Of a DNA stretch of 64,000 nt, positions 23,006 to 34,620 are shown piece by piece. How positions within the stretch are numbered: the first letter of the stretch is position 1; each line of letters opens with the position of its first letter. The DNA is from Schistocerca nitens. Lineage: Eukaryota; Arthropoda; Insecta; Orthoptera; Acrididae. The notes beneath the pieces were generated by a model, which saw nothing but the letters and a program-made list of their open reading frames with translations, was not told where the DNA came from and did not search any database. A program made the position numbers and the translations under genes. The stretch lies in the NCBI RefSeq assembly GCF_023898315.1, contig NC_064622.1:79485387-79549386 (forward strand), read 5' to 3'.

Positions 23006-23733
23006 GTTCAAGAGGTGGATCAGATACATAAATAGCTGACAATGAAAATGACTTGCTGGAAGTAATACGAGATGAGAGGCATAATGCCATCCGAAGTATG
23101 AAGAAATAAAGGTGCGAAATGTGCTGAAGCAGTCAAGTGGACAATTTACATGGGAGGAAATAATGGTCCAGCGCAAACACACATCCATATTGAATCTTCT
23201 CAAATTTCCACGTGGCCACGAAAGCTGACCAACACATAGTAAGTATTAGTTCGCTACTCGGCCGTTTAGAGGACGACATGGTTAAGTCAGCTACGTTCCA
23301 GCATCCCAAGCAGCCTCTCCATTCGGCCACCTCCTACCGTTTGCTGGAAACGTGAATCATTCCTGCCACAGGTCACCGGCGCTGCACTCCAAGCACGCAT
23401 AGGCAGAATCATCCTAGAAAATCGGTCACATATATGTTTTAGCACTCTACTTACAACTAAATATTGCGATCAAGGTCTCAATTGGATTACATTCGACAAT
23501 GAGCGAAGTATCTAAAATACACCCTGCTGACGGCCGTGGCTCTGGAAATAGAAATATCAGTACCTTTCTTATGACCTGACATACTCTTCCCTTTGCTGCC
23601 ACAGTATTCCACCTTTAATCCATACCTTCCTTACGTCTGGACTTAGTCATTTCCTTTGCACATGTCGGAACACACACACATACTTTACAAGCCTTATGCT
23701 CAAGGCGAGCTTATCATGCATCTCCTACTACTA
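23006..23733. other. No gene recognised
   Basis: Intronic sequence without a domain-bearing frame or visible transposon ends. Confidence 0.3.
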
Positions 23734-23915
23734 ACAAGGAGACGGCACGAGCGTGGGGTCGGGGATTTGTCCGAAATTTTGTGTGGTGAAAGAGGACCCT
23801 CAACACCTCACGTGGTTAAAATATTAGGACGCACTACCCGGAAAATCCCGGGAAAAATCGATCCAAAGTTTCTTAGTTGCCTTATGATTATAAGGTGTTA
23901 GTCCATTGCCGAGGC

Positions 23916-24083
23916 ACGCCAGCACGGTAGCTCAGCGTGTTCGATCAGAGGGTTAGCTGCCCTCTGTAATAAAAAAACTGATTTAATGGATCAACGACGA
24001 ACTGAAAAGGATGTCCTGCGACGTCCGCCCCGAGCAGATACAGCGAAGGAAAACGAACAAAATGAGATTAAAAAAAAAAAGGC
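23916..24083 (+). mobile_element. SINE family D, inserted in the left foldback arm
   Basis: The copy has a tRNA-like GGTAGCTCAGCGTGTTCGATCAGAGGG head and a body with CCGCCCCGAGCAGATACA, ending in an A-rich tail at 24070-24080. The right arm lacks this segment, which shows it is an insertion. A short AGGC on both sides may be the target duplication. Confidence 0.65.
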
Positions 24084-24402
24084 GCCGTCTGGCGTAGATG
24101 TTTAGGGCTCGGACTCTCACGCCAGAGGTCTCGGGTTCTATTCCTCCTGTGACACTTTTTTTTCTTCTGTTTCATTTTCTTTTGTTATTCCACCAATTAT
24201 TCAGAAAGTTTCCCAAACCTACATTATCTTTAACGAATTAGTTACATTATCGAATAAAAATTATTTTCTTTTTGTCCAACAACACAATTCATGGCGGTGG
24301 GTTTTCCATTTTGCATTGTAAACTATATAAGGAGAATCATTGGGGTTTTAATCAGAATAACAAATTCGATTGGGAAACATTCAATTTTTATACATATAAT
24401 AA

Positions 24403-24720
24403 TTATAAACAAGAACCGCAGTGGTAATTATCGTAAAAACAAACAAAGCAATAATTTTTGCGACATCTTGAGCAACATATAAAAGAGGAGTTTTTACAAT
24501 CACAGGGCTTTTGCAATAAATCTGTACAAAAATATGCCCCATTAACATTTACGAAAATGTTTTGAGTTTCTGATAATTTTGAGGCAAACCAGGCATATTG
24601 AATCATGTCTCGGAATATTGGTGACGATAACTGATGGTAAATTATAGAATTAATTTTTATACAGTCTTCCCGGGAATTAATTTCACAAATCTCCTGTAAC
24701 AATGCGCTGCAATTTTGCAA
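24403..24720 (-). CDS. Unidentified Cys-rich ORF in the foldback centre
   Basis: About 105 codons, beginning right at the edge of the right arm with no ATG; the frame runs open into the arm, so the 5' part is probably missing. The last 35 residues hold nine cysteines as C-x-C-x6-CC-x2-C-x4-C-x2-C-x6-C-x2-C, ending GSCL then stop. This pattern suggests a zinc-binding C-terminal domain. I do not recognise the family. Its location between inverted arms suggests it is the tail of a transposon-encoded protein. It could also be captured sequence. Confidence 0.35.
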   Translation of the reverse strand: MQNCSALLQEICEINSREDCIKINSIIYHQLSSPIFRDMIQYAWFASKLSETQNIFVNVNGAYFCTDLLQKPCDCKNSSFICCSRCRKNYCFVCFYDNYHCGSCL

Positions 24721-24992
24721 GCAACAGAAGAAAAAAAAGTGCCGGAGGAGGAATCGAACCCGAGACCTCTAGCGTAAGGGTCCGACCGCTAACCATGTAC
24801 GCCAGACGGCGGCTCGGCAGTGGACTAACGTTTTATACTCATAAGGCTCCTAAGAAACTTTGGATCGATTTTTCCCGGGATTTTCCGAGTAGTGCGTCCT
24901 AATATTTTAACCATGTGAGGTGTTAGGGGTCCTCTTTCACCACACAAAATTTCGGACAAATCCCGGACCCCACGGTCGTGCCGTCTCCTTGT

Positions 24993-26679
24993 AAGTATAA
25001 TACTTCACCAATAAACGATTGTCGGCGATGCGAAATACTACTGACAGAGAATCAACGATGCGTGGACATGTCTCATAAGTTTGTCTTGAGAGTGGTACCA
25101 CTGGGGCTTAGAAAGAGAGGTGTAAATGTCTTACAAACCGCCAGATGTTAAAAAACCCGATCACAACAACTACTGAATCTTACTGTCACATGAGGTCTTG
25201 ATTCTACAGGTGCATACAAGTATTCATGTTAAAAGCTATACTGGATGTATAAATCGAGGTATGGCATTACGTCTGAATGAAGTGGTTTTTTCAAGACAAT
25301 TACTGTGACACTGAATGTAGACGGTGATCGTAGGAGTGTATATTATCATACCAATAGTGTGTTTAAACTTGGCCGACGCTGCACCCTCGTAATAAAATTA
25401 CCGAATTTTGAAAATGATTTGGCTAAGGAGCGTGGTATGAAACCGGGATTTGCAACTCCCTCACGCTGCCACCGCTAGATATTTCTCCAGTATTTGCGAT
25501 GCGTTTTGTCTCTATGCCATGTCAGAGGTTCTGATATAGACCCACTGAATTATAGGCGATGATTGATTGAGAAGGATCACAAACAGACGTAGATGGTGTG
25601 CTGATTGAGGTCGTAAGAAATGTACGCTAGGTTTCCAGATCTCTAGTGCTACGCTTTCGGTAGATATGCTGTCTGGGATTTGTAATCAAGTCTTTCCATT
25701 CAACCATACACCTGCGTTGGATTCTATGGAGAAGTCGTTTAATGACTACAGCCACTAGTGAATCATATTTCTGGTACTCACATATATCGAAACGAGTCAC
25801 CTTCCTCGAACCTGTCTGCTGCAGTAAAATTCAAACGTGGTTTTAGGTAGTCCCTACACATCTTGCAACTGCTGCCATTTCTGCAGCTTTGCGCATGTGA
25901 TCGTTCCAATGTTAAGTCGGTATACAGTAGAACACAGAGAAAGCTATACCTACCACTTTCTGCAACCCATGTAGAACCTAAGTTGAGTTACTGCAAGAGA
26001 ACTGTGTTTTGACCATTCGATGGAAAGGATACCTGCTCCTGCATCACAAGGTAGTATAAAAGACAGTACAGCATCTGGGAGGAGGATGAGGAATTTGCTG
26101 CTGCATTGTAGTGCATCCTCAAACTACAAACAGGTACTACAGATCGCCGTCCCTCAGGGCCCATTCACATCTATCAGCACAACATGTTATCTTCGTTATT
26201 CTATACCATCCAACAGAGAAAAATTACGAACTATAACTGCTCCACTAACTTCATCTGATATAGAACTCGATAAGATTTTTGCTCCCCTCCCATATATCGA
26301 AAACAAATACCATCTTCATGCCGGCTTCGAGCACATGTGACGATCCTATTAAATATAAAGGTATTGATCCACTGCACAGACCAGTTTAAAGTTTCATCAC
26401 ATGTGCTCTAGGAGGATGACCGTACACCGCAAACTGTACTAAAAGTCCAAGAGACCCTCCCTGTGACTCTGTATCGTTGTTTGAAACTGTTTACTGTTTT
26501 CTTTTTTCTGCTGTAACACGCTTGTTACACTGCCAGACATTTTGTTTCTTCAACCACGACTTCGAGGTCTGTGTCAAGTTCTAAACTGACATTAACACTT
26601 TCTGATCCACTGCTACTCACAGAAAACTAGACGTCACATGGTATTAGTCTTGTTGTTACTGCTGCTACCATAACACACC
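24993..26679. other. No gene recognised
   Basis: Intronic sequence. The plus-strand frame at 26020-26340 (106 codons) shows no domain, signal peptide or repeat relationship. No transposon ends were seen. Confidence 0.3.
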
Positions 26680-26705
26680 ACACACACACACACACACACA
26701 CACAC
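26680..26705. repeat. (AC)n microsatellite
   Basis: Thirteen AC units lie directly against the TTAA at the left end of the element at 26706. Confidence 0.9.
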
Positions 26706-28153
26706 TTAAGGGGCTCCGGAACGCCCTATACTTGCAATGTTAAAATAACGCTTATAAATTACATCTTTCCTCACAAAGTATTTGAGGTAGGAAGTTGAAC
26801 TTTTTACAGATTATTTATTGGAATATGGGCTACAACTTAACACAGGGATTTTACAAAATTTTAGTTCAGTTATTAAAGATGATTTTTTTTCAATTGTAAT
26901 GAAAATTCACAACATTTTTTTTGCAATTTTTTATTTATATATTCAAAAATATACAGTTTTTTGGAAAAAGGCTGTGTTAAATTATGCAGAAGGTACTGCG
27001 TAACATTTACTGAAAGTTTGAAACAAATATGTTTGGAAGATCCTTAGAAAACATGTAATTAGTATGAGAAAATAAAAGTTTTGGGAATCGAGCGACAAAG
27101 ATTGGATTAACTTTTTAGTGCATTCCAGGTACATAGGATGGATTATCTTCATCCTCTGCAAACTCCTCCTCCAGCTTCCTCTTGTTCCTCCTCCTGTTTA
27201 CTCTTGCTTGTATTTCTAGACTCTTTACAGCCCTGTCTGCAGCCCGAAGGAGTTCCTTGTCTAAAGCAAGCATCGCTCGTACCATGTTAGAACCTATCTT
27301 CATTCCCATATTTCTAAATACCTTGCACCCTACAATGTTGCCATCATTGAAAATCGCAACAGCATCATACACACCAAAGTGAAGTGTTTCTATTCCAACA
27401 AATACAGTCTTGGGGATTCTCGACCATATAACACTATTTACACTTTCATTGGGGGTTTTGAGTTTTTCCGTGAATACACTTTTTCAACAGTTCAGGTGCT
27501 GCTAAGTCTCTGAAAATAGGTTTTATCACCTCCATTATTGCATGAGGCAGACTATGCTTATGAGTGTACACTTCATCAGTTAGCAATCCTTTGTTATATT
27601 TACACCAACTGTCTTCTTCTTTGGGACACAAGCTATGTTGGGGATTTTCATCGTCTTTATTGTTTACAGTAATAACACATACCTTTGGCTTTCCAACATT
27701 TCTCCTTTTCTTAAAAGTCTTCAGAGGATTTCTAATAACTTTACTTTTACTCATTATTATACTTCAACAAAACAGATACTCAAGAAACAGAATTAATTAC
27801 GAATATTTTCGAGATAACGACAGAGTAAATAAACATGAAACAATCGACAATCACACCAGCGATATATATTGAACCATCACAGGTTAGCCACAACACATAC
27901 TTTATCTCACATCACTAAAATGTACCTGATGAACACGGACGTTAATAATAACACCATTTGACAGCAGTTTAACAGCGCCACAGTGGGTCACGCCCATGTA
28001 GAACACATTTCAAAAAAAATTTAAAAATAGTTGTAGTCTTCGGAATTGAATAAATTATATATCTATTAAAAGGTAATAGTCTGCAGATTCAGAAAACGCA
28101 AAAAAGTAAAAATTGAACTTTTCATGATTTTTAACCTTTCCGGAGCCCCTTAA
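26706..28153 (-). mobile_element. TTAA-flanked DNA element with 12-bp inverted repeats
   Basis: The element is bounded by TTAA at 26706-26709 and 28150-28153. Inside these, GGGGCTCCGGAA on the left matches its exact complement TTCCGGAGCCCC on the right. About 1.44 kb lie between the ends. The minus strand holds the remains of a transposase (27115-27754). TTAA duplication is typical of piggyBac-type integration, while the protein looks Mutator-like, so the superfamily is unsettled. Internal deletion of the coding region suggests a non-autonomous derivative. Confidence 0.7.
27115..27754 (-). pseudogene. Mutator-like transposase remnant, internally deleted
   Basis: A basic N-terminal piece (MSKSKVIRNPLKTFKKRR) is joined directly to a C-terminal piece containing ENPQHSLCP, DSWCKYNKG and HSLPHAIMEVIKPIFRDL. 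After a one-base slip in a run of five C (27451-27455) the other frame continues with SVIWSRIPKTVFVG, YDAVAIFNDGN and a Lys/Arg-rich acidic tail ending at 27115. The ENPQH...DSWCKY...SLP order is familiar from insect Mutator-like transposase domain proteins, whose usual length is several hundred residues, so most of the catalytic part is missing. It shows what an autonomous relative would encode. Assignment is from motif memory, not a search. Confidence 0.6.
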
Positions 28154-29051
28154 TGATTTTAAATAAAAGAAAGTTACAACTTAAAGAAACTGGAAGAGTT
28201 TGGCGGCATTGTGGAGAGTTTCCAAACTGCAGTCCAAAGGTGATTGACGACCTTTACATTTAATCTCATCTGTGACAGTGACGGAACAGCGGATGGCTCT
28301 GCATTCTGTTTCGACTGATTCCTCATATTGCAGTCACGTACGCGATCACTGTTTCGGTGCTATCCATCCCCAGAAGGTGTTGCACCTTGACCAAAACTCT
28401 TTCTCCAACTCAAACAAGCGATGTCAGTCAATCATTATGTGATAGCCAACAGCGTACCAGTGGACGGATGGGATGGGAAAGACATCGTCGATGTACTGTA
28501 ATAATAAGCATCACAGTTGATAGCGTAAACAGTTTTAGCAATTTTACAGTAATTTCAACACCGACCAATGATCCGACAGCATGTTTCCCCAATTTCAATA
28601 TCATAGCTAAACCGCCCCTTCTCTATTTTGCGAGTATCATCGCCAATGTAGATAGATGACTGTGCAGTACGTCCGTTCATTGTTAATTCTCGAACACATT
28701 CATCATCAAAATATACCAGACAGCGCACTACATATTTCTAATACCTTGAGCATAGTGCATAATTTACAATCTATCTCTATGCGGATGGGAGTCACAGAGC
28801 ATTCTCGCAGTCTTAGGATAAACTTAGAGACTGAAAGACCCCTTTGCACTGATTTTGACCAGCCCGTCCTGCAGCACCGTTACCGATTTAATCTGCAGCT
28901 GACCAGAAGCAGACCGCTACATTCCACGTCTCGTGAATGAATGGAGCTTGCCGAGTCCTCGCCCATCCAAGTGCACAAGATTTCTCCAGATGCACCCATG
29001 TCGAGGAGGTTAGCACTCCTTATGCATGTATAGTAACGGGTTTGAATGTGT
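28154..29051. other. No gene recognised
   Basis: The two plus-strand frames of 94-100 codons here (28357-28659 and 28656-28940) have no recognised domain. No repeat ends were seen. Confidence 0.3.
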
Positions 29052-29062
29052 TGTGATGTAGT

Positions 29063-29290
29063 TGGGGGGGTTGGGTTGTTTGGGGAAGGAGACCAGACAG
29101 CCAGGTCATCGGTCTCATCGGATTAGGGAAGGAAGTCGGCCGTGCCCTTTCAAAGGAACCATCCCGGCATTTGCCTGGAGCGATTTAGGGAAATCACGGA
29201 AAACCTAAGTCAGGATGGCCGGACGCGGGATTGAACCGTCGTCCTCCCGAATGCGAGTCCAGTGTCTAACCACTGCGCCACCTCGCTCGG
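29063..29290 (-). mobile_element. Family B SINE, minus orientation
   Basis: The layout matches 7774-8007. Target duplication TGTGATGTAGT is at 29052-29062 and 29291-29301. A G-rich left end (GGGGGGGTTGGGTTG) corresponds to the 3' tail. Confidence 0.92.
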
Positions 29291-29301
29291 TGTGATGTAG
29301 T

Positions 29302-31254
29302 AGCAGACAGTTAAGAAGAACAAGAAAGGTGTGATTTTTATGCATGATGGAGATCCAGATGGATGGAATTCGAAGCAATTTGAGTAAATCAAGTACGCTA
29401 TCAATTTTAAAGTATTGTTCTAGTGTCTGGGATCAGTACCAGGAGGGTAACGGTAAGAGAGATCATAAACACACGTACTCCTGAGCCTACAAGGTTCTGC
29501 ACTTAAAACAGTCTATAATGTTAGATCGCTTGAGTTTCCAACCTATCAGTGGTGTGGAATGCAGCACTGTTAACATTCCAGTGTAAGAAATATATTTCCA
29601 GCGCATGGCATACATCCTTCTTGCAGGTTTCTCTACGATAAACTATGGTAACGAACTGTAAAACGAAAAAACTACTTCCTTAAAACAGTGGCTCAGTGTA
29701 ATACATGCGCATTGTAGCTTTCCAAAGATGTGTAGCGTCCACTGTTCACATCCGATCACGGTTCAGAAATTATACTACGCCCACATCAGTCCTATATAAA
29801 ATGTTCGTTAGTAACGGAGAATACCTCTTACAGGGAAACAGATAAACGCATAGCAGCAGCGTCCGACATGTGAAATTACAAGTGATACCGCCACTAACTC
29901 TGTAAACAGCACATCTATCAAGCAGATGTATACACGGGGATTGCAGTGTTTCACAAAAACCTATCGCTAGCTTAGTTATGAAACTGAAGTATCGATTTTA
30001 CACCCAAGATGCAACAGAGGAATGGAGTTCATCGCAAAAATCTTCGTTCGTTCAGAGGAATGTGTCATGTTTCATCACACATGAGATGGAAGTCCTCTGA
30101 TGACCGAGAGGTTTACTGTTAACGATCACAAGTAGATACTGCTCTAAGGCGCACGAAGAACACGCAGTTGTATACGAGTCGAACGCAGGCTATGTCAAAC
30201 AACTGATGCTTCCTGACAAAACATCAGGAAAAAATGGTCAAACAACTTCTCCCACTATCTCTCTAGAATGCATCATCAGTCTACCATTAAATCGTATCTC
30301 GTTACAACTCCTCCTCAACCGACCACTCCTTCCACTCTATGTCATCCTTTAACGCAGATGCAAGTAAGTTTAGAGGCAGATGGTTCTCTGTCGTCCCGAA
30401 AAGCGTCAAATACAGTAGTCAACTCTCGTGTATCACTGTTACTTCAATAGACATACAGTAGAATGCTGCATCGACGGAAAAAAGTGTTTTCCTGGTTACC
30501 TTCGCTTCCATGTCGACGTTTTCTCCGATTCCTCTTGCTCTAGCATACTTGTTCCCATATACAAATTGTTCAGCGTCAACCAGAAGACACGCAAGTAGTT
30601 CTTCAATTCCCCACAATTTATAGGTATTTATAGGTATTTTTCGCAATTCTATCGATTATGTGTCAGCTATACCCATGTGATCATGACATAACCTCTCGTT
30701 CCGTGTTCTAAAATTGCTTGTGAATGTAACTGAGCTGCCAACACCTAGCGCAAATGCACTGATTGGGAGGCATGGTATAGCACTATACTCGATTGTAGAC
30801 AGTCGCCTCCACACCACATATTCCACATTTGCAGAGCGTCTGCTTTGTTTTCTGTGTGTCTGTGTACGTGTATGTGTAACGGATGCAGAAGTAGCGGAGA
30901 ATGTAGACCCTGGAACACTTTCCACACTTTCTGTAATAGAATTTCAATATCTGTCCTTATTCCGTTGAGAAACGGCAGCATTCAATTTATGCGTGCTACA
31001 GTCTTTCTCCGAAATCACAAAAAACGGGAACTTAAGGTTTTCGCAAATGTGAAAAACGTTTCCAAAGTACTATTCGGTCATGTGCCTAGGAAAAGTATTC
31101 TGTTCAAATTTAAAGGTGTTGCAATCGAGACACTGTTTATAACAGTCTATGAAGTTCGTTGTTACTCTGCTAACTACAATAATCAGCAAGTGAAATCCAC
31201 GGAAGAAGAAATATTACCAAAACCAGTTACAACTTGAAAAAGTTTTGAAAAATA
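29302..31254. other. No gene recognised in about 2 kb
   Basis: Intronic sequence with only short frames on both strands. The 130-codon plus frame at 30845-31237 starts Cys-rich but has no inhibitor-like spacing. No transposon ends were noticed. Confidence 0.3.
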
Positions 31255-32232
31255 CTCTAAGACAAAAAGAAGAGAAGAAAAAAAAGCGACGCACCACGAA
31301 GGAATTATCTGAATGGAACGGAAATTGGAAAACATCATTTACATGTACTAACAAACAAATGATTGCGATTTCACAAAAAGTGGATGATTTATTCAAGTGA
31401 AAGAGCTTCAGAAATTGAGCGTCAATAATGCGTTGGTCCACTTCTGGCCCTTATGCAAGCAGTTATTCGGCTTGGCATTGAATGATAAGAGTTTTTGGAT
31501 GCCAAATTCTGTCCAATTGGCGCGTTAGGTAGTCAAAATCCGGAGCTGGTTGGAAGACTCTGCCAACAATGCTCGACATGTTCTCAGCTCGGGAGATTCT
31601 CAACTGGGGAGACATTCAGCGACCTTGCTGGACAAGGCAGGGTTTGGGAAGCACGAAGACTATCAGTAGGAACTTCGCCGTGTGCGAGCGGGCATTATCC
31701 TGCTGAGTTCTATGCGAAGGGTGGCTTGCCATGGAGTGCAACAAAACGGGGCGTAGAATATCGTGGGCGCACCGCAGTATTGTAAGAGTGCTGCCGATGA
31801 CAGTCAATGACGCCCTGCTATGAAATGAAATGGCACGCCAGACCATCAGTCCTGGATGTCGGGCCGTAATGCGGGCGACAACCAGGTTGTCATCTCACCG
31901 CTGCCCGGAGGGTCTCCAGAGCATTACGGACAGGGTCCTCCAACCATCTCGGAATTTTGACGATCTAACGCGCCAATTGGACAGAATTTGGCACGATATA
32001 CCTGAAGAAGTCCAACAACTTTATCATTCAATGCCAAGCCGAGTAACTTCTCGCATATGGGTCAGAGGTAGACCATGCATTACTCACTTCCTTCGTGAAT
32101 CTCTTTCTTTTCAACAAATCATCGAGTTTTTATGGAATTCTAATAGTTTGTTTGTTTGTGTATATACAACACATCCACTGATTTCCATCCTGTTCGGATA
32201 ATTCCTTCGTGATGCGTTTTTTTGTCTTAGAT
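31255..32232. mobile_element. Tc1-like element with long terminal repeats, snap-back rearranged
   Basis: Imperfect inverted arms of about 310 bp lie at 31255-31570 and 31925-32232. Both contain CACGAAGGAATTAT, GGCTTGGCATTGAATGAT and CCAATTGGCGCGTTAG or their complements. Between them, on the minus strand, remain MVWRAISFHSRASLTVI and a QQDNARSHTAKF catalytic-D block of a Tc1-type transposase. The right arm is an inverted copy of the transposase C-terminal region, replacing the expected N-terminal half, so the element is a foldback deletion derivative. Confidence 0.65.
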
Positions 32233-32414
32233 TGTGTAAGCTATTTGCAACTGACACAAATTTCTATTTTCAAGATGGGGAAATATTTTAACGCATCAAA
32301 AGAAGACACAGCTTACTTGAAAATGTTGCATGATAGAGAACATTCTTCTGTTTGAAAGTACAGGATGGTACACGACCGACGAGGTATATATCAACCGCCG
32401 AAGCGTGATGTAAG

Positions 32415-33640
32415 TACCCGAGGGGCCAAAGAAACTGGTATAGGCATGCGAAGTCAAATACAGAGATATGTAAACAGGTGGAATACGGCGTTGCGGCCGG
32501 CAAATGCCTATATAAGACAACGAGCGTCTGGCGCAGTTGTTAGATCAGTTACTGCTACAATGGAAAGTTATAAAGATTTAAGTGAGTTTGAATGTAGTGT
32601 TATAGTCGGCGCACGAGCGATGGGACACACCATTTCCCATGTAATGATAAAGCGGGGAATTTCCCATAGGATCATTTTACGAGTGTACCGTGCATATCAG
32701 AAATCTGGTAAAACATAAAATATCTGACATCGCTGCTGCTGGAAAAAGATACTGCAAGAACGGGACGAACGACGACTGAAGAGAATCGTTCAACGTGACA
32801 GAAGTGCAACCCATCCGCAACTTGCTGCAGATTTCAGAGTTGGACCACCAACAAGCGTGAGAGTGCGAACCGTTCAACGAAAAATCATCGAAATGGGCTT
32901 TCGGAGTCGAAGGCCCACTCGTGTACCTTTGATGACTGCACGACCCCAAGCCTTACGCCTCGCTTGGGCCAGTGAACATCGACATTGAACCGTTGATGAC
33001 TGGAAAGATGTTGCATGGTCGGACGAATCTCGTTTCAAATTGTATTGACGGGATGGACGTGTACGGATGTGGAGACAACCTTACGAATCCATGGGCCCTG
33101 CATGTCAGCAGGTGACTGTTCAAGCTGGTGGAGGCCCTGTAATGGTGTGGGGCGTGTGCAGTTGGAGTGATATGGAACCCCTGGTGTGTTTAGATACGAC
33201 GCTGACAGCCGACATACACGTAGGCATCTGGCCTGATCACCCGCATCCATTCGTGTCCATTGCGCATTCTGACGTACTTGGGCAATTCCAGCAGAACAAT
33301 GTGACACGCCACACGTCCAGAATTGCTACAGAGTGGCTCCAGGAACATTCTTCTATGTTTAAACACTTCCGCTGCCCGCCAAACTCCCTAGACATGAACA
33401 TTATTGAGCATATCTGGGGTACCATGCAACGCGCTGTTCAAGAGAGATCTCCAAGCCCTCGTACTCTTAGGGATTTGTGGACAGCCCTGCAGCATTCATG
33501 GCGTCAGATCCCTCCAGCACTACTTCAGACATAAGTCGAGTCCATTCCACGCCGTGTTGCGGCACTTCTGCGTTGGGGCCCTACACGATATTATATATAT
33601 ATTAGGCAGGTGTACAAGCTTCTTTGGCTCTTCAGTGTTG
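32415..33640 (+). mobile_element. Tc1-like transposon, fourth family, inactivated
   Basis: Ends: GGGGCCAAAGAAACTGGTATAGG on the left is imperfectly complementary to TGTACAAGCTTCTTTGGCTCTTC on the right (33610-33632). The plus strand carries an HTH-like start (MESYKDLSEFECSVIVGARAMGH, from 32561), and then stops and shifts. It continues with GPVMVWGVCSW (33138-33170), a second catalytic block in which QQD has become QQN (about 33290-33300) and NSLDMNIIEHIW (about 33385-33418). Loss of that Asp plus stops near 32715 and 32780 make it dead. Confidence 0.75.
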
Positions 33641-34031
33641 TTTTGAAATGCAGAATTTTACTCATCACAGAATTCTGTAACGGAAGATTTAGCAATACCC
33701 TCCGGATTGATTTAATATACAGTATTATACAGCACTAAAATATCTATAACTCGAAATGTTTACAACCGTTTAACAATAAGAAAAACAGTAGAAAATGGCG
33801 GGAACTGGTTGCGCTGGTTCCTAGTGGTGATTCCTTCATTCTAAAATCTGTCACTAGACTGAAACACCGACCAGGAAATATTATGTCTCCCTAAGTACAC
33901 TGTTCTCCATGTAACAATACTCTCCACTACGTATTAATCGAATGCGTGTAAATAGCTATCGTCTTGCTGACACTGTACTGTTAGCCTCTAGTGGAGATTA
34001 TCGTCAGTAGCAAATGAAGGAACTACGTAGG
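33641..34031. other. No gene recognised
   Basis: Short AT-rich intronic spacer, nothing recognised. Confidence 0.3.
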
Positions 34032-34042
34032 GAATCTTTAAA

Positions 34043-34240
34043 TCGGTCGGAGTGGCCATGCGGTTCTAGGCGCTACAGTCTGTAACCGAGCGACCGCTAC
34101 GGTCGCAGGTTCCAATCCTGCCTCGGGCAGGGATGTGTGTGATGTCCTTAGATTAGTTAGGTTTAATTAGTTCTAAGTTCTAGGCGACTGATGACCTCAG
34201 AAGTTAAGTCGCATAGTACTCAGAGCCATTTGAACCATAT
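34043..34240 (+). mobile_element. Family A SINE, slightly 5'-shortened
   Basis: The copy begins TCGGTCGGAGTGGCC, missing the usual GCCG start. Target duplication GAATCTTTAAA is at 34032-34042 and 34241-34251. Confidence 0.9.
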
Positions 34241-34410
34241 GAATCTTTAAAAGTGTGTATGAAAATCACATATATAGTACAGGGAAGAAAATATTACACA
34301 TTAATAATAATGTCACGTTGAAGAGTTTATAAGTTTCGTAATTAGAACAGCTGAAAACAACGACTTGAAGAGAGTAAAAAGAAATTGAAGAGAGCTTTTG
34401 GTCAGCTAAA

Positions 34411-34606
34411 TGGTTCAAATGGCTCTGAGCACTATGCGACTTAACTTCTGAGGTCATCAGTCGCCTAGAACTTAGAACTAATTAAACCTAACTAACCTAA
34501 GGACATCACACACATCCATGCCCGAGGCAGGATTCGAACCTTCGACCGTAGCGGTCGCTCGGCTCCAGACTGTAGCGCCTAGAACCGCACGGCCACTCCG
34601 GCCGGC
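34411..34606 (-). mobile_element. Family A SINE, minus orientation
   Basis: Full-length, with target duplication TTTGGTCAGCTAAA at 34397-34410 and 34607-34620. It lies only 160 bp from the oppositely oriented copy at 34043-34240, so the two could form a hairpin in a transcript. Confidence 0.92.
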
Positions 34607-34620
34607 TTTGGTCAGCTAAA

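Larger units (their letters stand above)
23734..24992. mobile_element. Foldback unit with tRNA-like arms and a Cys-rich ORF
   Basis: Long inverted arms: the outer ends read ACAAGGAGACGGCACGA on the left and the complement TCGTGCCGTCTCCTTGT on the right (24976-24992). The left arm is 23734-23915 plus 24084-24168, the right arm about 24722-24992. Both arms end inside with a tRNA-like module (B-box-like GGGTTC(G/T)ATTCC) and a T-rich CACTTTTTTTTTCTTCTG. The centre (24169-24721) is unlike anything else in the window. The left arm is split by a SINE at 23916-24083. It may be a DNA transposon with long terminal repeats, or two copies of one SINE-like unit inserted in opposite orientation. No target duplication is clear. 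Confidence 0.6.

Noticed and set aside
30845-31237. 130-codon frame starting with several cysteines
   Set aside because: The Cys spacing does not match pacifastin, Kazal or Kunitz domains, and later residues are AT-driven Lys/Asn/Val.
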